A stretch of DNA of 64,000 bases, taken from contig LQPB01000059.1 of the NCBI GenBank assembly GCA_002102225.1, positions 1 through 64,000 on the forward strand, written 5' to 3'. This stretch comes from Mycobacterium interjectum (lineage in GTDB: Bacteria; Actinomycetota; Actinomycetes; Mycobacteriales; Mycobacteriaceae). The notes under the pieces are model-generated. The model ran no database searches and was not told the DNA's origin. It saw nothing but the letters and a program-made list of their open reading frames with translations. Positions within the stretch are counted from its first letter, which is position 1; every line of letters starts with the position of its first letter. This document shows, one piece after another, positions 17,417 to 26,301 of the stretch. A program made the position numbers and the translations under genes.

Positions 17417-18537
17417 AAAGGTCCGTCATGGTGTCCGACTCGTCCGCGCTGGCGCAACGCATCGGCGAGGTGGCCCTGATCGACCAGCACGCGCACGGGT
17501 GCTGGTCGACCGCGGGGGACCGGCAGCGCTTCGAGAACGCCCTCAACGAGGCCAACACCGAACCGCTGCTGGACTCGGGCTTCGACTCCCAGCTCGGTTT
17601 CGCCGTGCGCGCCCACTGCGCACCGATCTTGGGCCTACCCAAACACGTTGCACCGCAAGCCTACTGGGAACGGCGTCGGCAACTCGGCGAGGTCGAGCTG
17701 GCGCGGCTGTTCCTGCCCGCCGCCAAGGTGAGCGATTGGCTGGTCGACACCGGAATCGGCGCCGGCACGGCCGGCACCGCCGAGATGGCCGACTGGTCCG
17801 GCAACCGCGCCCACGAGGTGGTCCGGCTCGAGCAGGTCGCCGAGCAGGCCGCCCAGGCGCCGGGCGAATACGCCTCGGCGTTCGACGAGATCCTGCACCG
17901 GCGCGCGGCCACGGCCGTCGGCACCAAATCGATTCTGGCCTACCGCGGCGGGTTCAACGGAGACCTGAGCGAGCCGTCGGCGGCGCAGGTGGCCGAGGCC
18001 GCCGCACGGTGGCGCGACGACGGCGGCACCCGGCTGCGGGATCGGGTGTTGCTGCGCTTCGGCCTGCACCGGGCGTTGCGGCTGGGCAAGCCACTGCAAT
18101 TCCACGTCGGCTTCGGCGACCGCGACTGCGACCTGCACCGGGCCAATCCGCTTTTCCTGCTCGACTTCCTGCGGCACTCCGGCGACACGCCGATCGTGCT
18201 GCTGCACTGTTATCCCTACGAGCGCGAGGCCGGATACCTCGCGCAGGCCTTCAACAACGTCTACCTGGACGGCGGATTGAGCGTGAACTACCTGGGCGCG
18301 CGCGCCCCGGCGTTCATCGCCCGGCTGCTGGAGATGGCGCCGTTCCGCAGGATCCTGTATTCGTCGGACGGGTACGGCCCGGCGGAACTGCACTTTCTCG
18401 GTGCGGCCTTGTGGCGCAACGGGATTCATCGCGTGCTGCGCGGGTTCGTCGAGAACGGGGATTGGAGCGAGGGCGACGCCATCCGGGTGGTCGACCTCAT
18501 CGCCCGGGACAACGCCGCCCGCCTCTACCGCGTTTGA
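17413..18537 (+). CDS. Amidohydrolase-family protein (Rv1879-like)
   Basis: 374 residues from a GTG that overlaps the glnA3 stop (GTGA). A metal-dependent hydrolase barrel: LIDQHAHGCW near residue 25 gives the HxH metal ligands, followed by KPLQFHVGFGDRD, PIVLLHCYPYEREAGYLA, and RILYSSDGYGPAELHFLGA with the metal Asp. Coupling to a GlnA3-type ligase suggests hydrolysis of the gamma-glutamyl product or a related compound; this is inference. Confidence 0.88.
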   Translation: MKRSVMVSDSSALAQRIGEVALIDQHAHGCWSTAGDRQRFENALNEANTEPLLDSGFDSQLGFAVRAHCAPILGLPKHVAPQAYWERRRQLGEVELARLFLPAAKVSDWLVDTGIGAGTAGTAEMADWSGNRAHEVVRLEQVAEQAAQAPGEYASAFDEILHRRAATAVGTKSILAYRGGFNGDLSEPSAAQVAEAAARWRDDGGTRLRDRVLLRFGLHRALRLGKPLQFHVGFGDRDCDLHRANPLFLLDFLRHSGDTPIVLLHCYPYEREAGYLAQAFNNVYLDGGLSVNYLGARAPAFIARLLEMAPFRRILYSSDGYGPAELHFLGAALWRNGIHRVLRGFVENGDWSEGDAIRVVDLIARDNAARLYRV

Positions 18538-18568
18538 CGCCCGGCAACACCGGGGTATACCCGCGGGT

Positions 18569-19402
18569 ATGCCGAGCGTTGGGGGCGTCTTGGAGTGGGC
18601 CCGCGAACAAGTCGTGTCGCGGGTCCCTAAAGCCGACCTCGATCAGCGGGATCCCGACTACATCCGCGACCAGCTGCCGGGTACGTGGCTGCTGGCGTCG
18701 CTGTACTTCCGAGCGGACGTGCGGGGCCTCGACCGGATTCCGTCCGAGGGGCCGGTGCTGCTGGTGGGCAACCACAGCGGCGGCAACGTGCCGCCCGACA
18801 CGTTCGTCTTCACACTCGCGTTCTGCTCCTACTTCGGGGTCGAGCGGCCCTTCTACCAGCTTGCCCACAACCTCGTCGTCTCCGCGCCGCCGCTGGGCTG
18901 GCTGCGCAAATTCGGCACCGTCGCCGCCAACCCCGACAATGCCCGGCTGGCATTGGAGTCCGGGGCGGCGTTGCTGGTCTATCCCGGTGGCGACTACGAG
19001 GTCTTCCGCCCGTCGTGGGAACGCCACAAGGTCGACTTCGGCGGGCGCATGGGCTACGTGCGGCTGGCCCGCGAAACCGGCGTGCCGATCGTCCCCGTCG
19101 CCAGCGTCGGCGGCCAGGAGAGCGCGCTATTCCTCAACCGCGGGCAATGGCTGGCCAAGCTGTTGATGGCCGACAAGTTGTTGCGGCTCAAGAGCATCCC
19201 GATATCGCTGGCGCTGCCGTGGGCCATCAACATCAGCGACCTGGCCGGGCATATCCCGCTGCCGACGAAGATCGTCATCGAGGTGCAGGAACCGATCGAG
19301 GTCGACGGTGACGACCAGGCGGTGCACGACAAGGTGACGGCCAGCCTGCAGGGCGGTGTCGATCGCCTGGCCGCCGAACGCCGATTCCCGGTGATCGGCT
19401 GA
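18569..19402 (+). CDS. Lysophospholipid acyltransferase (PlsC-like) family protein
   Basis: 277 residues. The acyltransferase signature NHSGGNVPPD is an NHx(4)D-type catalytic motif. It is followed by a YPGGDYEVFRPSWERHKVDFGGRMG block and VPIVPVASVGGQESAL. It probably transfers an acyl chain to a glycerolipid or related acceptor at the membrane; in this mycobacterial branch the acceptor is unknown. The ATG at 18569 was chosen because upstream sequence lies inside the preceding gene. It overlaps the SRPBCC gene by one base (TGATG). Confidence 0.87.
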   Translation: MPSVGGVLEWAREQVVSRVPKADLDQRDPDYIRDQLPGTWLLASLYFRADVRGLDRIPSEGPVLLVGNHSGGNVPPDTFVFTLAFCSYFGVERPFYQLAHNLVVSAPPLGWLRKFGTVAANPDNARLALESGAALLVYPGGDYEVFRPSWERHKVDFGGRMGYVRLARETGVPIVPVASVGGQESALFLNRGQWLAKLLMADKLLRLKSIPISLALPWAINISDLAGHIPLPTKIVIEVQEPIEVDGDDQAVHDKVTASLQGGVDRLAAERRFPVIG

Positions 19403-19836
19403 TGCGCGTCGAACGCCACTGCGTGATCAACGCCGACCGCGAAGCGGTCTGGAAGATCGTCAGCGACCCCGACCGCTACCCGTCGTTCATGACGAGCCTC
19501 GAGCGGTGGGAGTCGTCGAACGACCAGCCCGCCGGCGTCGGCGCGCGCTACACCGTGCACTGGAAAATCGGGTCGGTCCCGGTCGGCGGCCTGATCGAGG
19601 TGGTCGAATTCGACGACCGCCGCGACCTGGCGTGGGTCGGCATCACCGGCGTCAGCCTGCGTGGGCGGATCCGGCTGCGCGACGCCCCGGACGGCAGGAC
19701 GAGGGTGACGTTCCGGCTGTCCTACCAGGCGCCCGGCGGCTTGATCGGCTACATCGCCGACCGCATCGCGGTGCGTCAGGTGGGCCGCAACCTCTCGGAA
19801 ACCCTGAAGTGCCTCAGGAGGCTGGCCGAGTCCTAG
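19402..19836 (+). CDS. SRPBCC (START-like) family protein
   Basis: 144 residues with the polyketide-cyclase-like helix-grip fold: MRVERHCVINADREAVWKI start, SDPDRYPSFMTSLERWES, a central VGARYTVHWKIGSVPVGG strand pair and a long C-terminal helix. It probably binds a lipid or other hydrophobic ligand. Start overlaps the acyltransferase stop, so the two are translated together, suggesting ligand delivery to or from that enzyme (inference). Confidence 0.8.
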   Translation: MRVERHCVINADREAVWKIVSDPDRYPSFMTSLERWESSNDQPAGVGARYTVHWKIGSVPVGGLIEVVEFDDRRDLAWVGITGVSLRGRIRLRDAPDGRTRVTFRLSYQAPGGLIGYIADRIAVRQVGRNLSETLKCLRRLAES

Positions 19837-19968
19837 CGGGGCCCACGTTTTGCCCGCGAAGGTGCGCAGAATGTCAGCCGTAGCGGCGTGTCGGCGTGCA
19901 AACACGCACGCTCGCGGCCGGCGAGAGCCATTACGCTCATGGGCAACCAACCAGGGAGTGTGAGCGCC

Positions 19969-21285
19969 ATGGAGGTCCCCGTCCGGGAGTGGACACACTG
20001 GGTGACGGGGTATGGACTCTCGCGCGTCTCGCTGAGGCTCATGGCGCGCCGGGGCGATCCGTTGGCGCAGCTGCTGTCCATCGACAGCAAGCCGGTGCGC
20101 GATATTTATCCGCTCGTCGAGCGAGTCCGTGAGCGCGGACGCATGTCGCCGGTGCAGGGGGCCGGCTGGGTCAGCGCCGACGCGCGGATCGTCCGCGAGG
20201 TGCTGCGCGACGGCCGGTTCAGGACGCTCAAGCAACGGGATCGCTCGCCCTTCCGGATCGGCCAGTGGATTCTGGCCAAAACCGATCCGTACGTGCTGAA
20301 TCTCCTCGAACCGCCCTCGATGCTGGTCACCGATCCGCCGGATCACACGCGCTTGCGTCGGCTGGTCTCGCGGTCGTTCACGCCACGGGCGCTCGACGGA
20401 CTCCGCGCCCGGGTTCACGAAGTCGCCGACGACCTGCTCCGCGGGCTGGACGGCCGCGCGGAGTGCGACTTGATCGCCGAATACACCACCCGGATCCCCA
20501 TCGCGGTCATCGCCGAGATGCTGGCGATTCCGCGCGATGAGATCAGCTACCTTTTTGCGGTCAGCGAATGGATCACGTCATTGATCGGCAACGCCGCCGC
20601 ATCCTGGAAGGACTTCCACACGGCGACGAAGGCCCTGCTCGGGTTCGACCGATACCTCGCCGAACATATCGAGCGGGTGAGGCGAGGCGACGCCGCCGAC
20701 AGCATCCTGTCCGACGTCGTGCACAACGGGGACCTCACCCAGGTCGAGAACAAGCTGCTGGCCGGGCTGGTGCTCGGGGCGGGGTTCGTCACCACCACCC
20801 ATGTCCTCGGCAAGGCGGTCGTCGCGCTGCTCCGTCACCCGGATCAGCTGGCCGCGCTGCGCGCCAACCGCGAGGGATGGCCGAACGCGGTCGAGGAAAT
20901 CCTGCGTTACGACACCACCGGTCAACTCGCGGGGCGGGTTGCCACCGAATCCGTTGACATCCAAGGCTATTCCGTGCAGGCGGGCGAAACGATATTTCTT
21001 CTGGTGGGCGGGGCCAACCGCGACCCCGCGGTGTTCGAACGCCCCGATGTCTTCGACACGACCCGCGCCAACGCCCGCGAGCACATCAGCTTCGGCTTCG
21101 GTGTGCACGCCTGCCTGGGCGCGGCACTGGCTCGCATGGAGCTGCACATCGGCCTGCAGTCGTTGTTCGAGCGCTTCCCGCAGCTGGCGCTGGCCGGCGA
21201 CCCTGCCTACAACGGCAGCATCGGTCTGCACGGGCTCACTCACCTACCCGTGTCGCTTCGAGGGGGGAGCGTGGTGGCTTCGTAG
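19969..21285 (+). CDS. Cytochrome P450
   Basis: 438 residues. Features are AGFVTTTHVLGKA (I helix, with a diverged oxygen-activation motif lacking the usual acidic pair), EEILRYDTTGQLAGR (ExxR), and the heme loop FGFGVHACLGAALAR with the thiolate Cys. It is a bacterial class I monooxygenase needing ferredoxin. The family within P450s is not assigned. The start at 19969 has GGGAG about 10 nt upstream; GTG 19960 and ATG 19888 are alternatives. The 130 bp before it show no other gene. Confidence 0.9.
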   Translation: MEVPVREWTHWVTGYGLSRVSLRLMARRGDPLAQLLSIDSKPVRDIYPLVERVRERGRMSPVQGAGWVSADARIVREVLRDGRFRTLKQRDRSPFRIGQWILAKTDPYVLNLLEPPSMLVTDPPDHTRLRRLVSRSFTPRALDGLRARVHEVADDLLRGLDGRAECDLIAEYTTRIPIAVIAEMLAIPRDEISYLFAVSEWITSLIGNAAASWKDFHTATKALLGFDRYLAEHIERVRRGDAADSILSDVVHNGDLTQVENKLLAGLVLGAGFVTTTHVLGKAVVALLRHPDQLAALRANREGWPNAVEEILRYDTTGQLAGRVATESVDIQGYSVQAGETIFLLVGGANRDPAVFERPDVFDTTRANAREHISFGFGVHACLGAALARMELHIGLQSLFERFPQLALAGDPAYNGSIGLHGLTHLPVSLRGGSVVAS

Positions 21286-21320
21286 GGCTACCCTCGAGGG
21301 GTACGAGGGAAAGGCGTGCG

Positions 21321-21857
21321 ATGCTCGCAGCGTTCGGATTCGAAGCCCTAGGCGTCGTCATCGGCGACATGTATTTCGTCGACCCGACCCCGCTCGCCGG
21401 TCAGGAAACGCCGGAGCGGGGGGTCAGGCTGGAACTGCGCCTCATCGACCGGGCCGCACCACAGGGATCGATCTATGCCGGCATCCCGATCGCCTTCAGT
21501 CGCCCAGTGTGGCGGGTCGACCTGTTCGGATCGACCGAGAGCCCCCCCGGGACGCTGGACCGGGCGCATCACCACCCGCGCTTCAACGGTTGGGAGCCCG
21601 GACGCCGGCATTTCGTCCCCGAGTTGTCGGCCGACCCGCTGGCCTGGCTATCCGATCAGTTGGCGGACCCGGCGGCCGTGCTGGCGCGGGCGGGGATCGA
21701 AGCGGACGAGTTCACCGAAGCCGATGTGACGGGACTCGCCGCCGCGGCCCCGGAGATCGTCGCGGTCGTGAAACGCACGCTCGACGGTGTGCGGGACGGG
21801 CAACTGGCTCCGGCCCCCGCCGAGCCGGTTGCCGCCGCCCGCACGGGTTGGCTCTGA
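21321..21857 (+). CDS. Conserved hypothetical protein
   Basis: 178 residues, family not recognised. It has an ordered beta-rich middle (GVRLELRLIDRAAPQGSIY, WRVDLFGSTES), a striking DRAHHHPRFNGWEPGRR segment with four His that could bind metal, and a Pro/Ala-rich end. No signal peptide or membrane helix. Start ATG at 21321 follows GAGGGAAAGG. It lies 35 bp after the P450 on the same strand. Confidence 0.65.
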   Translation: MLAAFGFEALGVVIGDMYFVDPTPLAGQETPERGVRLELRLIDRAAPQGSIYAGIPIAFSRPVWRVDLFGSTESPPGTLDRAHHHPRFNGWEPGRRHFVPELSADPLAWLSDQLADPAAVLARAGIEADEFTEADVTGLAAAAPEIVAVVKRTLDGVRDGQLAPAPAEPVAAARTGWL

Positions 21858-21969
21858 CCGGCGGGGTGCGGCCGTCCGGAATATTGTCGGCGTCACGGCG
21901 GTTGCTTAACATGTGTCTAATAGCCGTGACTTCCGGTAGGAGCCACTGATCGTCCCGAAGGCATCCGCC

Positions 21970-22185
21970 ATGTTGCACTTACTCCCTAGGTCCCACTCCC
22001 TCTCCAACACCCCGGCGCGCGATGTCGAGCCGGCGCTATCTCATCACCACTGGCCCGGCGCGGCGTTCCTCAAGGCGATCGGGCACATTCACCTCGGCGC
22101 CTCCGAGCCGCGACGGCTTTACCCGCTGCATGAGGCCAGCTATCTCGAGACGGAGCTGATGTCCCGCCTCATGGAGCACCTATAG
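21970..22185 (+). CDS. Small hypothetical ORF
   Basis: 71 codons, MLHLLPRSHSLSN... to ...LETELMSRLMEHL. Weak support: less GC-biased third positions than neighbours and no recognised family. It lies in the 359-bp gap 21858-22216, which also holds an inverted repeat GTCACGGC (21892-21899) / GCCGTGAC (21923-21930). It may be a remnant or not a gene. Confidence 0.3.
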   Translation: MLHLLPRSHSLSNTPARDVEPALSHHHWPGAAFLKAIGHIHLGASEPRRLYPLHEASYLETELMSRLMEHL

Positions 22186-22216
22186 CCGGCTCGCGATTCG
22201 CGCGGCCGGCTGCGCG

Positions 22217-22675
22217 TCAGACCAGGCTTGACGCATCGAACACCCAGCTGGTGTCCGCGGTCGCGAGCGCCTCGAAGTGGTTGGGGGGCGCGAAGCTGAC
22301 GAGGCTTTGCATGTCCCAATAGTCTTTCCACACCGCGATCTTGCCGTCCTCGACTTTGTGGACGGTGACAAACCGCAGCACGCCCTGCTCGCCGGTCGCG
22401 AAAGTCCAAGTCTCCGAGTGCTCGTAGATGACGTCGCAGCCGTTGGACACCAGCACGCCGTCGTGGTTTTCGTAGCCGGCCAGCGGCTCCAGCCCGATCT
22501 TGAGTCGCTTCACGATGTCTTCGGGGCCGCGCGCCGACAACGCGGGGACCGGCATGTCGACGTAGAGGCAGTCGTCGGCCAGGAACGTCTTGACCGCGTC
22601 CCAGTCCCGCCGCGATAGCGCCTGCCACATCCCGACGACGACGTCCTCGACCGCAATCTCAGAAACCTCTGTCAT
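22217..22675 (-). CDS. Limonene-1,2-epoxide hydrolase-like (SnoaL-fold) protein
   Basis: 152 residues. The cone-shaped NTF2/SnoaL fold is indicated by VVVGMWQALSRRDWDAVKTFLADDCLYVDMPVP, KRLKIGLEPLAGYENHDG, VIYEHSETW and KIAVWKDYWDMQ. The Asp and Arg residues needed for epoxide opening in limonene epoxide hydrolases are broadly placed. Probably hydrolyses a lipid or sterol epoxide. Start ATG 22675 rather than the longer frame, which runs into the opposite-strand fragment. Confidence 0.82.
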   Translation of the reverse strand: MTEVSEIAVEDVVVGMWQALSRRDWDAVKTFLADDCLYVDMPVPALSARGPEDIVKRLKIGLEPLAGYENHDGVLVSNGCDVIYEHSETWTFATGEQGVLRFVTVHKVEDGKIAVWKDYWDMQSLVSFAPPNHFEALATADTSWVFDASSLV

Positions 22676-22704
22676 AGCGGCAAATAAACTAGGTTGCTGA
22701 ACGC

Positions 22705-22908
22705 GTGTCAACCACAGCTTCGCGGCAGATACTCGCGCGCCAGGCACATTCACCGTCACGGCGCCGGCTGGCTGAGTCCACCCGACTCTTGTGGCATGAC
22801 CCCGCCGGGCTCTTCAACGACACCGGTCCCCGCTACAACGCCGGCGCGTCGGCCGACGCGTGGCAGCGGCTGCTGGATTGGTTCGGCCGTTACCTCGCCG
22901 CGCAGTGA
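22705..22908 (+). pseudogene. C-terminal remnant of a dienelactone hydrolase
   Basis: The last 35 or so codons read LFNDTGPRYNAG...AWQRLLDWFGRYLA, the conserved end of the Tat-exported dienelactone hydrolases found in mycobacteria. Nothing upstream supplies the alpha/beta-hydrolase core or catalytic Cys/Asp. A piece that looks like the amino end of the same kind of protein lies downstream (22955), so order is C-part then N-part. Confidence 0.65.
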
Positions 22909-22954
22909 CCGGAAATCTCGCTGCTGTCCACGAGTTTGCCGCATACTTGGCGAC

Positions 22955-23151
22955 GTGACCTTGCAGCGCGATACCCCCGAGGAGACCGCGGCCGACCAGG
23001 TCGACCGCCTGCTGACCCGGCGCGAGGCCATCCGGCGACTGGCGCTCGTCGGCATCACCGCGAGCCCCACCGCGCTGATCGCCGCCTGTTCGGGCAGGGG
23101 CAACTGGCCGAGCCGGCGACGGCGCCGCCGCCGCTGAAGCCGGCGTTCTAG
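22955..23151 (+). pseudogene. N-terminal remnant of a Tat lipoprotein hydrolase
   Basis: From GTG 22955 the frame reads VTLQRDTPEETAADQV, LLTRREAIRRLALVG and the lipobox-like TALIAACSG, a twin-arginine lipoprotein signal of the kind I recall on mycobacterial dienelactone hydrolases. After the Cys the sequence needs a one-base shift to read GQLAEPATAPPP and then stops at 23149-23151. The catalytic domain is absent. It abuts the end of cyp140. Confidence 0.6.
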
Positions 23152-24470
23152 ACGTCGACCGGGGCCATCGACCGCGCCGGCCCCAGTGTCACCGGCAGCG
23201 TCGACCAGCCCCGCAGCACCCGGGTCTCCCGCCTGCTTCCGGTGCCGGCCGCCCGCGCTTGCGGAAAGCGGTCGAAGAACGTCCGCAGCCCGACTTCCCC
23301 CTCGGCACGCGCGAGCGCGGCCCCCAGGCAGAAGTGACGGCCCCCCGAGAAGGCGAGATGTCTTCCCGCGTTGGGCCTTTCGATGTCGAATCGGTGCGGA
23401 TGCGGGAACACCGACGGATCGCGATTGGCGGCGCCGAGGTAGATGACCACCAGGTTGCCGCGGGGGATGGGCATGCCCGCCACCTCGACATCCCTGAGCG
23501 TCATGCGCGCGGTCAGCTGCACCGGCGAGTCCAGGCGCAAAATCTCTTCGACGGCGTTAGGCCACAGTTCGGGTCGTTGACGCAATGTCTCGAGGTGCTC
23601 GGGCCTGTCCAGCAACATCCGAATCCCGTTGCCCAGCAGGTTGACCGTGGTCTCGAACCCGGCCGCCAACACCAGGCCGGCGATCGCCTGCAACTCCTGC
23701 GGATCGAGACGCGTTTCGGCGGAACCACTTTCGGCCATCTGGATCAACTGGCTCATCAGGTCTTCGCCGGGGGCGCGCCGCAATTCGCGGAGATGACCGG
23801 TGAGCCACGTGTCGAACCCCGCGATCCCCTTCTGCACGTTCCGGTACTGCCACCACGGCAGGCCGACATCCAGGCTAGGTGCGCCCAATTCACCGAACTC
23901 GAGAACGCGTCGCCGGTCCCGCTCGGGCACCCCCAGGATGTCGCTGATGATCGCGACCGGAAGCCGCGAGCAGTACCCGTCGACCACGTCGATAACGCCG
24001 TCTTGGCCGGCCAGCGTGTCCAACAGACTGACGGCGGTCTGCTCCACCCGGTCACGCAGCGCGGCGACGGCCCTTGGCGTAAACACCGCCGACACCGTCT
24101 TGCGATAGCGGGTGTGGTCGGGTGGCTCGACGGCCAGCAGCGACGGCGCGCGCAGCGGATGCAGAAAGTCGTCGCGAGTGCGGCGCTCCAGCCAGCGCAG
24201 CGGCGCCGGCAGATTCGAGCCCATGTTCACCACGCGGAAGTCGTCGGATCGCAGCAACTCGTGGGCCAGCGCATGATCGGTCGTCAGGTAGTTGATGCGC
24301 CCCTTCACGAGCGGACCGAGGGCGCGCAGTTCTTCGTAGAACGACACCGGATCGGCGGCCACCGTGGGATCGGCGATCAGCCGCGCCTGGGGGTCGCCAC
24401 GCCGTGCCCCGAACGCCGCGGCGCCGCGGATGAAGCCATGCATCGCAAGCCAGTGCAATCGCTCTTTCAC
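23148..24470 (-). CDS. cyp140: Cytochrome P450 CYP140
   Basis: 440 residues (M. tuberculosis CYP140A1, Rv1880c, 438) and very similar along the whole length by recall: LHWLAMHG start, RRTRDDFLHPLR, AGFETTVNLLGNGIRM (I helix), EEILRLDSPVQ (ExxR), FSGGRHFCLGAALAR (heme Cys). Substrate unknown; in M. ulcerans a CYP140 hydroxylates mycolactone. GTG start at 24470 has a GGAGG 7 nt upstream. Confidence 0.93.
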   Translation of the reverse strand: MKERLHWLAMHGFIRGAAAFGARRGDPQARLIADPTVAADPVSFYEELRALGPLVKGRINYLTTDHALAHELLRSDDFRVVNMGSNLPAPLRWLERRTRDDFLHPLRAPSLLAVEPPDHTRYRKTVSAVFTPRAVAALRDRVEQTAVSLLDTLAGQDGVIDVVDGYCSRLPVAIISDILGVPERDRRRVLEFGELGAPSLDVGLPWWQYRNVQKGIAGFDTWLTGHLRELRRAPGEDLMSQLIQMAESGSAETRLDPQELQAIAGLVLAAGFETTVNLLGNGIRMLLDRPEHLETLRQRPELWPNAVEEILRLDSPVQLTARMTLRDVEVAGMPIPRGNLVVIYLGAANRDPSVFPHPHRFDIERPNAGRHLAFSGGRHFCLGAALARAEGEVGLRTFFDRFPQARAAGTGSRRETRVLRGWSTLPVTLGPARSMAPVDV

Positions 24471-24517
24471 CGCGCCTCCCTCACCTCGGCCTTCACCCAG
24501 GGTAAGCCGCGAGAGGC

Positions 24518-24937
24518 TCAGCACTCGGCCGTGATCTTGAAGTCCGTGGTCACGGTCTTATTGGGATTGCCGTTGTTGATGCCGTAGGCGCTGCCGGTGA
24601 TGGTGTAGGCGTTGTTGGTGATCTCGGCGTGCGCGTCGCCCACCCCGCCCTGCCAATAGCTGCCCGTGAAGCCGTCGACGTTGCGGATCTTCACCCACTG
24701 CGGGATGACGCGGTAGCCGCTGAGCACGACCACCGCTTCGACGTGCCCGTTCTCGTCGCCGATGTCGAGGGTCCGGTACGACTGGGTCTGGCTGCAGGCC
24801 GCGGGGCGGGCCGTGTGCGTGGTGCCGTCGATGGTGACGCGGGCGGCTTTGCGGGGCATGGTCTGCGCCTGCCCGCAACCGGCGACGCCCGCCGTGGCGA
24901 TCAGGATGAAAGCGATTGCAAGCACACGGTTTTGCAC
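24518..24937 (-). CDS. lppE: Lipoprotein LppE (LpqH-like antigen family)
   Basis: 139 residues, the length of Rv1881c. Signal peptide with lipobox AGVAGC (lipidated Cys near residue 21). The 19-kDa antigen-like body reads ARVTIDGTTHT, AACSQTQSYRTLDIG, GYWQ-type segment SYWQGGVGDAHAEITNNAYTI, ending in Cys; two Cys could form a disulfide. Cell-surface lipoprotein of unknown role. Same strand as the SDR ending 13 bp upstream. Confidence 0.88.
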   Translation of the reverse strand: MQNRVLAIAFILIATAGVAGCGQAQTMPRKAARVTIDGTTHTARPAACSQTQSYRTLDIGDENGHVEAVVVLSGYRVIPQWVKIRNVDGFTGSYWQGGVGDAHAEITNNAYTITGSAYGINNGNPNKTVTTDFKITAEC

Positions 24938-24950
24938 CGAGCCATCTCCT

Positions 24951-25784
24951 TCACTGCCGCTTCGGCATCAGCGCCGGTAGGGACTTGACGATGCGACCCC
25001 GCACAAACTCCGGGCTCAGGCCCTTGAGCAGGTCGATCACCCGGATGCTCTTGGGCACGTACCAGTGCAATCGCTTCGGGTTGTGATAGGCCTGCCACGC
25101 CGCCTCCGCCACGCTGCTCGCCGGCATCAGCCGCATCATGCCCTTCTTGGGCGCGCGGTCGCGAAGTTCCTCGCCGGACATCGCCGGGCCGCCGTCGTCG
25201 GAGTGGTTGGCCGTGGTGGTGAGGATGGCGGTGTCGATCAGGCCCGGCAGCACGTCGGCGACCCGGACCCCATGTCGCTGCCACTCCACGCTCAGCGCCT
25301 CGGTGAGCCCTTTGACCGCGTGCTTGGTCGACGAGTAGACCGCGATGCGCGGCATTCCGTAGGTGCCCGAGGATGACGACGTCGAGAACATCAGGCTGCC
25401 GGGCGTCTTCTTCAGGTAGGGCAGGGAGGCGTAGGCGCCCGTCAGCACCGCTTTGAAGTTGACCTCGACGACGCGCATCGCGGCGTCGTATGGCACGTCC
25501 TCGAACCAGCCCGATTCGCCGATGCCGGCGTTGTTCCACATCATGTCGAGCCCGCCGCCGTCATTGCCGGCGCAGAAGTCCGCCAGGGCGCCGTCCAGGG
25601 CGCCCTTGTCCGTCACGTCGACCGCACGGGTCCAGAGCCGCTCCTCGCCCAGCTCCCGGCGCAGCGTCGCCAGGCCGTCGGTGTTGCGATCCACCGCGCC
25701 GACCCGCCAGCCCTTGGCGTGGAAGAGCTTCGCGCCCTCGCGGCCCATGCCGCTGCCCGCGCCGGTAATGAAGACCGATTTCAC
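24951..25784 (-). CDS. Short-chain dehydrogenase/reductase (Rv1882c-like)
   Basis: 277 residues, classical SDR. NAD(P)-binding TGAGSGMG at residues 7-14, structural MMWNNAGIGESG, catalytic Ser in SSSSGTYGM, and catalytic Tyr-x3-Lys in YSSTKHAVKG. The C-terminal extension (MLMP-like MMRLMPASSVAEAAWQAYH) is typical of a lipid-active mycobacterial group. It probably oxidises or reduces a hydrophobic alcohol/ketone. It follows the SRPBCC gene by 6 bp. Confidence 0.9.
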   Translation of the reverse strand: MKSVFITGAGSGMGREGAKLFHAKGWRVGAVDRNTDGLATLRRELGEERLWTRAVDVTDKGALDGALADFCAGNDGGGLDMMWNNAGIGESGWFEDVPYDAAMRVVEVNFKAVLTGAYASLPYLKKTPGSLMFSTSSSSGTYGMPRIAVYSSTKHAVKGLTEALSVEWQRHGVRVADVLPGLIDTAILTTTANHSDDGGPAMSGEELRDRAPKKGMMRLMPASSVAEAAWQAYHNPKRLHWYVPKSIRVIDLLKGLSPEFVRGRIVKSLPALMPKRQ

Positions 25785-25790
25785 GCTCCG

Positions 25791-26258
25791 TCAGCCCGCC
25801 TCGACCACATCTTTGATGCGGTTCAGGGTCTTGGTCATGTCCCGAACGTTGCGCCGCCTGCGCAAAAAGCCCCCGAACAACCAATAGACGCCCAGCCACG
25901 GGGCAGGGCTGAGCCGGAAGGACTCCGTCACGTCGGTGCCGCCGCCGCTGGGCGCCAACCGGTAATGCCAGTTATTCACCGGCCTGTCGCCCAGCATCAC
26001 CGAGAACCCGAACTCGCGGCCGGGCTCGCACGCGGTGACCTCGCACGTCGTCCAGTACACCGGTCCTAGCTCGTTACGCCGGACGTGGCCGCGAAACTTG
26101 GCGCCGAGGGCCGGCCCGGTCGCGTCACCGAGCCACTCCGCCTCGAACACTTCAGGCGAAAACCGTCCGGTGTTACGAACATCCGCGATCAGATCCCAGA
26201 TCTTGTCCGCGGGCGCCGCCATGTGAACCGTCGCCGAACCTTCCATGGGCTGATCCAA
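25791..26258 (-). CDS. SRPBCC family protein (Rv1883c-like)
   Basis: 155 residues: GSATVHMAAPADKIWDLIADVRNTGRFSPEVF start, GAKFRGHVRR, WHYRLAPSGGGTDVTESFRL and a C-terminal helix with a basic hydrophobic patch (YWLFGGFLRRRRNVRD) that may touch membrane. Helix-grip ligand-binding fold. Upstream partner of the SDR in one operon, so possibly a substrate carrier. Confidence 0.82.
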   Translation of the reverse strand: MDQPMEGSATVHMAAPADKIWDLIADVRNTGRFSPEVFEAEWLGDATGPALGAKFRGHVRRNELGPVYWTTCEVTACEPGREFGFSVMLGDRPVNNWHYRLAPSGGGTDVTESFRLSPAPWLGVYWLFGGFLRRRRNVRDMTKTLNRIKDVVEAG

Positions 26259-26301
26259 ACACAGCTTGGCGCTGGGTCATAGAGCGAGCGCCCCGAACCT
26301 C

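Noticed and set aside
22676-22704. Possible KstR-like site near TGAACGCGTGT
   Set aside because: It keeps AAC but not the GTT half, so it does not meet the consensus.
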